Of a stretch of 11,557 bases of DNA, positions 6,218 to 11,557 are shown piece after piece. The stretch lies in contig JAJFGM010000858.1 in the NCBI GenBank assembly GCA_021776145.1, positions 1 to 11,557 of the forward strand, written 5' to 3'. How positions within the stretch are numbered: position 1 is the first letter of the stretch; each line of letters opens with the position of its first letter. This DNA comes from Kiloniellaceae bacterium. Its GTDB lineage: Bacteria; Pseudomonadota; Alphaproteobacteria; Kiloniellales; Kiloniellaceae. The notes beneath the pieces were generated by a model. It saw only the letters and a list, made by a program, of their open reading frames with translations. It ran no database searches and had not been told where the DNA came from. Made by a program: the position numbers and the translations under genes.

Positions 6218-7384
6218 CTATTCCTCGATTTCGCTGATCTCGTCTTCACGCAACAGGTGACTGCAACGCAGGTGTCGCGCCTCGGCTTCCGCGCTTGCCG
6301 CCGGGCCGAAACCCGCCAGGGTGACCCAGCCCTCCGCCCGCAGAGCGGCGGCACGCTGGGGATCGGTACCAGCCGGCAAAAGGACGCGCTTGGCCACCGT
6401 CGCTACCGGCAGAGCCCGCAGTACGGTGTCCATGAAGAGCGAAATTCCCGTGGCCGTCTCCGAGATCGCGGCGGCGGCGCCGTTTTGTCGCAGCGTCGCA
6501 TAGCGGCCGCCGCGGCCGAGTTCGCCACGCACGCCGCGGGCAAAAAATATGAAGCTGATGCCGGTCTGGTACTCGAAACCGCGGTGCTCGACGGGGTCGA
6601 GGGTCATGGTGAGCTCCGGCTGGCCGCGACGAATCAGTGCCGTGACGCGGCCAAGCTTGGCCACTTCCTCGGCCACGACCTCGGGAAGATCGAGGTCGGC
6701 CAGCGCCTCCAGTGCCGTGTCGATCGGCCCGGCGGCACGCAGCAGCGCAAGAAACGGTGCCGCCCTGTCGCCGGCCAAGGTCTGCACCGCGGCGGCGTCC
6801 TTGCCATCGAGCACATGCCGCAGTGACGCCGTATCGGCTTCGGAAAAGCCAAGTTCCTTGGCCAGTTCGCCGACCAGCGGCGGTGAATTGAGGTCGACCG
6901 ACAGGGCACCGACACCGACCGCCCGCAGGGCCTCGACCGCCAGCAGTACGGCTTCGGCGTCGGCGGCTTCCTGCGGCGCGCCGATAAGTTCGGCACCGAC
7001 CTGGCCGAACTGACGTTCCGGACGCAGCTGGCTGCCGCGCACCTGCAGCACTTCGCCGGCGTAGCACAGGCGCAGTGGCCGCGGCGCCTGCTTCAGGCGG
7101 GTTCCGGCGATGCGCGCGACCTGCGGCGTGATGTCGGCGCGCAGCCCCATCATGTGCTGGCTGACCGGGTCCATGAGGCGAAATGTCTGCGCCGCGACCG
7201 CGGCGGCGGCACCGCTCAATAGCGCCTCCTCGAATTCGAGCAGCGGCGGTTTGACGCGATCGTAGCCCTGCGCCATGAAACAGGCGATCAGGCGCTCGAC
7301 GACTTCCGCCTCGTGCGCCGCGCGCGGCGGCAGGATGTCCTGCAGGCCGGCGGGCAGAAGGCCCTTGTCAATTCCTTCGGTCAT
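6218..7384 (-). CDS. hisZ: ATP phosphoribosyltransferase regulatory subunit HisZ
   Basis: A histidyl-tRNA-synthetase-like protein without charging activity. It joins a short HisG to form the ATP phosphoribosyltransferase that opens histidine synthesis and senses histidine. Length 388 fits the family. Synthetase-derived motif 2 is seen as LRADITPQVARIA (81-93) and GEVLQVRG with RPERQFGQVGAELIG (110-135). EYQTGISF (271-278) and GRGGRYATL (290-298) correspond to the later active-site motifs, and the tRNA-binding domain of true HisRS is missing. No hisG is in the window; a short-form hisG elsewhere is predicted. The ATG at 7384 gives the expected N-terminus, though no clear ribosome binding site precedes it. 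It shares a transcript with purA. Confidence 0.94.
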   Translation of the reverse strand: MTEGIDKGLLPAGLQDILPPRAAHEAEVVERLIACFMAQGYDRVKPPLLEFEEALLSGAAAAVAAQTFRLMDPVSQHMMGLRADITPQVARIAGTRLKQAPRPLRLCYAGEVLQVRGSQLRPERQFGQVGAELIGAPQEAADAEAVLLAVEALRAVGVGALSVDLNSPPLVGELAKELGFSEADTASLRHVLDGKDAAAVQTLAGDRAAPFLALLRAAGPIDTALEALADLDLPEVVAEEVAKLGRVTALIRRGQPELTMTLDPVEHRGFEYQTGISFIFFARGVRGELGRGGRYATLRQNGAAAAISETATGISLFMDTVLRALPVATVAKRVLLPAGTDPQRAAALRAEGWVTLAGFGPAASAEAEARHLRCSHLLREDEISEIEE

Positions 7385-7414
7385 AGGCGGAAAAAGCGGT
7401 CTCTAACTTGAACT

Positions 7415-7443
7415 GCGAAGCGGACCCGCTTCGTCACAGTGAC
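7415..7443. promoter_or_regulatory. tandem palindromes in the hisZ/pqiA-like divergent region
   Basis: CGAAGCGG (7416-7423) and CCGCTTCG (7426-7433) form a perfect 8-bp inverted repeat with a 2-nt centre. Directly overlapping its end is GTCAC-A-GTGAC (7433-7443), a perfect 11-nt odd palindrome. Both lie 31-59 nt upstream of the hisZ start, in the only divergent gap of the window. The short, centred symmetry suits a dimeric repressor operator, or a hairpin in the hisZ leader; the sequence does not decide. I could not find a convincing pair of -35/-10 elements for either gene. Confidence 0.4.
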
Positions 7444-7575
7444 TACAGATTTTAACCGCATACGGCAAATGGAAATCGCCAAAAACGATCCTGGCGTCCA
7501 AGAGCGTTGAACCTAAGCCTTGCGGGCACTATCTCTGGCCAGTGTCGGCTCCGACCGGCGCGGAACAAACGACGG

Positions 7576-8175
7576 ATGAGAGTGGAATCGATCGCAACAC
7601 CCCGACATCGCAATCCGCGGGGGGCCCCGGAAACGGTAAAAGCGGAGCCGCCGCCCGGACCGGACCAAAACTTTTCGCTGCCGGCACCGCGGCGCGGCAT
7701 CGACCGCTATCTCGGCCTGCTGTTGGCCGCCTCCATCGCCTTGCTGCTGCTCGGCTGGCTGCTGCCGGTGATGACGGTGCGTACCTTGCTGGTGTTTTAC
7801 GACGAGGTATCGATCCTGACCGGGATCTTGCGTCTGCTCGAAAGCGGCGACATCCTGCTGTTCCTGTTGATCGCGCTTTTCACCGTGGTCTTTCCCGTTG
7901 CCAAGCTGGCGCTTGCCTTCATCGCCTGGCGCCGCCTTGTCGCGGTCTCGCCGCATCTGCGCCGCACCCTTGGCTGGGTCGAGACCTTGGGTAAGTGGTC
8001 GATGCTCGACGTGTTCGTCGTCGCCCTTCTGGTCGTCGTCATCAAGGTATCGATGGTTTCCGACGTTCAGGTTCACGTCGGCCTTTACGTCTTCGCCACC
8101 GCCGCGCTGCTGTCGATGTTCACGGTGCGCCGCGTCGTGCGCCTGGCACAGGATTGGCTGCACGGCACGCCGTGA
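7576..8175 (+). CDS. PqiA-like (paraquat-inducible protein A family) inner-membrane protein
   Basis: A four-helix inner-membrane protein resembling one half of PqiA. PqiA and its relatives work with MCE-domain proteins in lipid handling across the envelope in E. coli. With the ATG at 7576 it has 199 residues. Helices lie near 46-67, 92-118, 143-161 and 167-185. The family pattern is visible as WLLPVMTV, then SILTGILRLLESG (79-91), FTVVFPVAKL (102-111) and WSMLDVFVVALLVVVIK (141-157). The first 40 residues are polar and Pro/Arg-rich. It has no cysteines, so the cytoplasmic metal-binding CxxC modules of full PqiA are absent. A TTG at 7507 is in frame but less likely; neither start has a strong ribosome binding site. 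No MCE-domain gene is nearby, and the neighbours give no hint of its partner. Confidence 0.8.
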   Translation: MRVESIATPRHRNPRGAPETVKAEPPPGPDQNFSLPAPRRGIDRYLGLLLAASIALLLLGWLLPVMTVRTLLVFYDEVSILTGILRLLESGDILLFLLIALFTVVFPVAKLALAFIAWRRLVAVSPHLRRTLGWVETLGKWSMLDVFVVALLVVVIKVSMVSDVQVHVGLYVFATAALLSMFTVRRVVRLAQDWLHGTP

Positions 8176-8251
8176 CAAGAGCCGCGTTCGCTTTGGGCGT
8201 GAGCGGAATTGCCGGGCCGAAGAATCGAACTGGACCGGGCCCCGGCCAGCG

Positions 8252-9172
8252 TCACCGCCGCAGGCGAAACCAGCGGCCGTCGCGCAGGCCATAGGTAACA
8301 TCCAAACGGCCATTGCCATCGCTGTCTGCGAGCGTGAGATCGGTCGCGATTGCCGCGTCATGGCGCCACTCGGCAAGAATCGCAAAGCGCCCGCCGGCAA
8401 AACTGATCGCCTTCAGACCGCGACGGCCGGCATCCGGCAGCAGGAGATCGTCGGCGCCGTCACCGTCGAGGTCGAGCACGGCGGCGAGCCCGAGATTCCG
8501 CGAGCCCATGGCATGATTGGAAAACCCGCCGAGTTGACCCTCCTGCCGCAATACGTCTCCCACCAGTGCGTAGATACGCAAGATACCGCCGATATGCGGC
8601 GTTTCGACAAAAGCGAATTCAGTCTCGCCGTCAGCGTCGAAATCTCCCGCGCCAACGGGATTAAGCCAGCGATGTGACAAGCCGATGGGCGGCGTCTCGG
8701 CGCGCAGGCGCAAGGCGTCTCCGGCGACCTCGTAGACCGCCAGCGCGGCACCGGCGTCGAGATAGGAGCGCACCACCACGATTTCGTCACGACCGTCACC
8801 ATCGAGGTCGGCAAGGCGCGGCATAAGATCTTCGAAGACCGAGTCGCCGGCCAACATCAAACTCAGACGGCGCCCGTCGGCCATGACGGCCAAGAGGCCG
8901 CCGGCCTCGATCCCATCGCCCAGCACGCCATGCCCATAGCGTTCGGTTGGCGCCACCAGCCAGACCTCGCGAATCTCGCCGCCACTCAGCGCCGGGCGGC
9001 CGTCCGGCAGGGCGTTCGCCGGCGCGGCCGGCCAGGCCGGGACCGAAGCCCCTGGCCCGCGCGCGAGCAACTCCAATCGCAGCCCCAACGCTTCGAAATC
9101 GGCCAGTGGCCGATCCGGCAGGGCGAGAGACGCCCAGCAAACCATCAGCGCCCATCGAAAACCACGGCCCAT
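8252..9172 (-). CDS. exported FG-GAP/VCBS repeat protein, function unknown
   Basis: A 306-residue protein with a likely N-terminal signal peptide (Arg near residues 3-6, then hydrophobic ALMVCWASLAL, possible cleavage near residue 24). Four calcium-binding-type FG-GAP/VCBS motifs follow: DLDGDGRDE (122-130), DFDADGETE (177-185), DLDGDGADD (234-242) and DSDGNGRLD (283-291). They are spaced roughly 50 residues apart, as blades of a beta-propeller would be. Such proteins are usually periplasmic or surface-located and bind ligands or partners; the exact role is unknown. It begins 13 nt after the serA stop on the same strand, so it is likely read through from the serine operon. I chose the ATG at 9172 because it starts the signal peptide; the earlier start at 9265 would overlap serA. 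Its 3' end converges with the PqiA-like gene, 76 nt away. Confidence 0.8.
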   Translation of the reverse strand: MGRGFRWALMVCWASLALPDRPLADFEALGLRLELLARGPGASVPAWPAAPANALPDGRPALSGGEIREVWLVAPTERYGHGVLGDGIEAGGLLAVMADGRRLSLMLAGDSVFEDLMPRLADLDGDGRDEIVVVRSYLDAGAALAVYEVAGDALRLRAETPPIGLSHRWLNPVGAGDFDADGETEFAFVETPHIGGILRIYALVGDVLRQEGQLGGFSNHAMGSRNLGLAAVLDLDGDGADDLLLPDAGRRGLKAISFAGGRFAILAEWRHDAAIATDLTLADSDGNGRLDVTYGLRDGRWFRLRR

Positions 9173-9185
9173 TGCGTTGCGAAAC

Positions 9186-10763
9186 CTAGAACCGCAATGC
9201 CGCGACCTGTTTGATGGAAGGAAGAGCACGGACCTTCTCCAGCACTGCGGCGGGCACCTCGCCATCGACCTCGATCAGAGCGATGGCTTCGCCGCCAGCC
9301 ACGGCCCGCCCAAGATGAAAGGTTGCGATGTTGATTCCCGCATCGCCCAGGATCGTCCCCAGACTGCCGACCAAACCGGGCTTATCCTCATTGGTTATAT
9401 AAAGCATGTTGGGGCCGAGTTCGGCCTCGATTTCGATGCCCTTGATGCTAACAAGGCGCGGTCGGTCGCCACCGAACAGCGTGCCGGCGACGGAACGCGG
9501 CCCGGATTCCGTCGTCACCGTCAGGCGAATCAGGGTCTGGAAATCGCAGTCGCGTTCGTGTGCCGTCGCCGCGACGTCGATGTCACGCTCGCGGGCGATG
9601 ATCGGCGCGTTGACCATGTTGACGCTGTCCAGCATCGGCCGCAGCAGTCCGGTCAGGGCAGCCTGGGTCAAGGGCCGGTTGTTCAGTTCGGCAACCTGCC
9701 CCTCATAGTCGATCTCCACACTCTTAAGGCCGCTGCGGGTCAGCTGGCCGGCAAAGCTGCCGAGCAGTTCGGCCAGCCTCATATAGGGTTTCAGATGCGC
9801 CGCTTCCTCGGCCGAGAGCGAAGGCATGTTGACGGCGTTGCTGATCGCGCCGGTCAACAGATAGTCGGACATCTGCTCGGCGACCTGCAACGCGACCTTT
9901 TCCTGCGCCTCGGTGGTCGAAGCGCCAACGTGCGGCGTTGCGACAACCTGCTCCATGCCGAACAAGGGGTTCTCCCTTGCCGGTTCCACCGTAAATACAT
10001 CGAGCGCGGCGCCCGCGACATGTCCGCTTTCCAACGCTGCCTTGAGGTCCGCCTCGTCGACCAGGCCGCCGCGCGCGCAGTTGACGATGTAGACTCCGTC
10101 GCGGCACCTGGCCAGGGCCGCCGCGTCGATCATGCCGCGTGTCTGATCGGTCATCGGTACATGCAGCGTGATAAAATCGGCGCGATTCAGAAGCGTGTCG
10201 AACTCGACCTTTTCGATGCCAAGGTCGGCAGCCCGATCCGAGGACAGAAAGGGATCGTATGCGACGACACGCATGCGCAGTCCCAGGGCGCGTTCGGCGA
10301 CAATCGCGCCGATGTTGCCGCAGCCAATGACGCCGAGGGTCTTGTTGGTAAGTTCGACCCCCATGAAGCGCGACTTCTCCCACTTGCCGGACTGGGTCGA
10401 ACGGTCGGCCGCCGGGATACGCCGAGCCAGGGCAAAAATCATGGCGATGGCATGCTCGGCAGTGGTGATCGAATTGCCATGCGGCGTGTTCATCACCACG
10501 ACGCCGCGCGCCGTCGCCGCCGCGACGTCGATATTGTCGACGCCGATGCCACCGCGCCCGACCACCTTCAGCTTGCGGCCAGCCTCTAAAACTTCCTTCG
10601 TCACCTTGGTGGCGGAGCGTACCGCCAGGCCGTCGTAATCGCCGATCCGCTCCACCAGCTTCTCGGGCGACAGCCCGGTTTCAAAATCGACATCAATGCC
10701 GCGCTTGTGGAACACCGCCGCGGCATGCGCGCTCAGTGTGTCGGCGATGAGGACTTTCGGCAT
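9186..10763 (-). CDS. serA: D-3-phosphoglycerate dehydrogenase SerA
   Basis: Oxidises 3-phosphoglycerate with NAD to 3-phosphohydroxypyruvate, the first step of the phosphorylated serine pathway, in the cytoplasm. Length 525 marks the long form (as in Mycobacterium and Bacillus-type enzymes) with an extra intervening domain before the ACT domain. The Rossmann motif GVIGCGNIG is at 144-152. The catalytic triad of the 2-hydroxyacid dehydrogenase family is present: Arg231 in NCARGGLVDE, Glu260 in FTVEPA and His278 in TPHVGAST. Residues about 320-450 form the substrate-binding regulatory domain, and 453-525 the ACT domain (YITNEDKPGLVGSLGTIL), which often binds serine. The ATG at 10763 gives the normal N-terminus MPKVLIAD and has GGGGAAAG upstream; the frame stays open farther upstream into serC, but that part is a shadow. 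Confidence 0.97.
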   Translation of the reverse strand: MPKVLIADTLSAHAAAVFHKRGIDVDFETGLSPEKLVERIGDYDGLAVRSATKVTKEVLEAGRKLKVVGRGGIGVDNIDVAAATARGVVVMNTPHGNSITTAEHAIAMIFALARRIPAADRSTQSGKWEKSRFMGVELTNKTLGVIGCGNIGAIVAERALGLRMRVVAYDPFLSSDRAADLGIEKVEFDTLLNRADFITLHVPMTDQTRGMIDAAALARCRDGVYIVNCARGGLVDEADLKAALESGHVAGAALDVFTVEPARENPLFGMEQVVATPHVGASTTEAQEKVALQVAEQMSDYLLTGAISNAVNMPSLSAEEAAHLKPYMRLAELLGSFAGQLTRSGLKSVEIDYEGQVAELNNRPLTQAALTGLLRPMLDSVNMVNAPIIARERDIDVAATAHERDCDFQTLIRLTVTTESGPRSVAGTLFGGDRPRLVSIKGIEIEAELGPNMLYITNEDKPGLVGSLGTILGDAGINIATFHLGRAVAGGEAIALIEVDGEVPAAVLEKVRALPSIKQVAALRF

Positions 10764-10783
10764 TTCTTGCTTTCCCCGTTGTC

Positions 10784-10808
10784 GCGGCGCGGCCGGCAGC
10801 CCCGCCGC
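10784..10808 (-). other. hairpin in the serC-serA gap
   Basis: GCGGCG (10784-10789) and CGCCGC (10803-10808) can form a 6-bp stem with a 13-nt GC-rich loop, within the 56-nt gap between serC and serA. No T-run follows on the - strand. It may set relative expression of the two genes by slowing transcription or protecting an mRNA end; this is a guess. Confidence 0.25.
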
Positions 10809-10819
10809 TGTGCAAACCC

Positions 10820-11557
10820 CTAATTCTTGACTTCGGCGAAGGCCCAGTCGAGCCACGGCAATAGCCGCTCGAGATCGTCCCGTTCCACGGTCGCTCCGCC
10901 CCACAGCCTGAGGCCCGGCGGCGCATCGCGATAGGCACCGATGTCGTAAGCGGCGCCGGCCTCTTGCAGCAACGCGACCAGGCGTTTGGCGGCCGCGGCG
11001 CGGTCCTCCGGGGCCAAGGCGATGAACCAGGGATCGACGATCTTCAAGCAGATGCTGGTCGAGGAGCGTATCGCGGGCCGCGCCGCCAGGAATTCGGCCC
11101 AATCGCTTTCATCGACCCAATCGGAAACGACCCGCAGGTTGGCCTCGCTGCGCGCGATCAGCGCCTCCAGGCCGCCGATCCGCTCGGCCCATTTCAGCGA
11201 ATCCAGCGCGTCCTCGACCGCGAGCATCGACGGTGTGTTGATGGTCGAACCCTCGAAGACCTCCTGCATCAGCTTGCCGGACTTGGTCAGGCGAAAGATC
11301 TTTGGCAGGGGCCAGGGCGGGCTGTAGCTCTCCAGGCGTTCGACCGCCCGCGGACTCAGCGCCAGCATGCCATGCGCGGCCTCGCCACCGAGGACCTTTT
11401 GCCAGGACCAGGTAACGACGTCGAGCTTATCCCAGGGCAGCGGCATGGCGAAGGCCGCCGAGGTGGCATCGCAGATCGTCAGGCCGGCGCGGTCGCTGGA
11501 GATCCAGTCGCCGTCGGGCAGCCGCACGCCCGAGGTCGTGCCGTTCCAGGTAAAGAC
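10820..11557 (-). CDS. serC: phosphoserine aminotransferase SerC (5' part beyond window)
   Basis: PLP-dependent transaminase that turns 3-phosphohydroxypyruvate and glutamate into phosphoserine, the step after SerA. The gene is cut by the right edge: the reading frame is open to 11557, so 245 C-terminal residues are visible and the start is missing. The fragment opens with VFTWNGTTSGVRLP. CDATSAAF carries the Asp that contacts the PLP ring nitrogen, and TWSWQKVLGGEAAHG carries the Schiff-base Lys (codon 11398-11396). FEGSTINTPSM and the C-terminal YDIGAYRDAPPGLRLWGGATVE stretch are typical of the alphaproteobacterial SerC type, distinct from E. coli SerC. The apparent GTG start at 11527 is an internal Val. 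It lies 56 nt upstream of serA and forms an operon with it. Confidence 0.95.
   Translation of the reverse strand, partial: VFTWNGTTSGVRLPDGDWISSDRAGLTICDATSAAFAMPLPWDKLDVVTWSWQKVLGGEAAHGMLALSPRAVERLESYSPPWPLPKIFRLTKSGKLMQEVFEGSTINTPSMLAVEDALDSLKWAERIGGLEALIARSEANLRVVSDWVDESDWAEFLAARPAIRSSTSICLKIVDPWFIALAPEDRAAAAKRLVALLQEAGAAYDIGAYRDAPPGLRLWGGATVERDDLERLLPWLDWAFAEVKN

Noticed and set aside
5708..6826. 372-codon + strand frame across purA and hisZ
   Set aside because: It is antisense to two conserved enzymes with complete motifs and shows no domain features of its own.
8176..8251. Bidirectional terminator between the convergent PqiA-like and FG-GAP genes
   Set aside because: GC palindromes such as CCGGGCCCCGG occur, but their loops are too small or the arms too short, and there is no T-run on either strand.
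9173..9265. 31-codon N-terminal extension of the FG-GAP protein
   Set aside because: It would overlap the serA end and bury the signal peptide, which starts cleanly at 9172.
10764..11102. 113-codon N-terminal extension of serA
   Set aside because: It overlaps serC in another frame, has shadow-like composition, and the canonical SerA start MPKVLIAD with a ribosome binding site is at 10763.
1..11557. CRISPR array, insertion sequence, tRNA or prophage remnants
   Set aside because: No regularly spaced direct repeats, transposase or integrase motifs, terminal inverted repeats or tRNA-like cloverleaf were seen; composition is even apart from the AT-rich rpoH promoter region and parts of the gap after purA.

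Overview
The window is a GC-rich (roughly 60-65%) stretch of a chromosome that looks alphaproteobacterial, most likely from the Rhodospirillales or a related order. The evidence is the RpoH sequence with its RpoH box, a phosphoserine aminotransferase of the type usual in Alphaproteobacteria, and the close grouping of serC, serA, hisZ, purA and rpoH, an order I recall from Rhodospirillaceae-type genomes. No mobile element, tRNA, rRNA or CRISPR array is visible.

Layout from left to right. Positions 1-246 are an AT-rich promoter region and leader, followed on the + strand by rpoH (247-1131), the heat-shock sigma factor. A 41-nt imperfect palindrome (1142-1182) follows. Next on the + strand is a six-helix membrane protein (1331-2047) with a GEExSWGQ/NLHN signature and unknown role. 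It ends 2 nt from the end of a convergent two-gene unit on the - strand: a degenerate protein kinase homologue with a C-terminal membrane anchor (4681-2645) and, 13 nt downstream, a small membrane protein with a basic N-terminus and a very acidic C-terminal tail (2631-2050). A 237-nt structured gap separates this pair from purA (6211-4919), which is 6 nt downstream of hisZ (7384-6218). A divergent region (7385-7575) with two palindromes separates hisZ from a PqiA-like membrane protein on the + strand (7576-8175). The rest is on the - strand: serC (cut by the window edge, 11557-10820), serA (10763-9186) and an exported FG-GAP/VCBS repeat protein (9172-8252).

Most of the window is core metabolism. 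SerC and SerA carry out consecutive steps of phosphorylated serine synthesis, PurA commits IMP to AMP, and HisZ is the regulatory partner of a short HisG in histidine synthesis. The parts that are not routine are the pseudokinase/membrane-protein pair, the unassigned membrane protein beside rpoH, the exported repeat protein attached to the serine operon, and several palindromic intergenic sequences. The pseudokinase pair is the best candidate for an undescribed system: every catalytic signature of the kinase fold is altered while the structural signatures remain, which points to a membrane-anchored scaffold or sensor rather than an enzyme.
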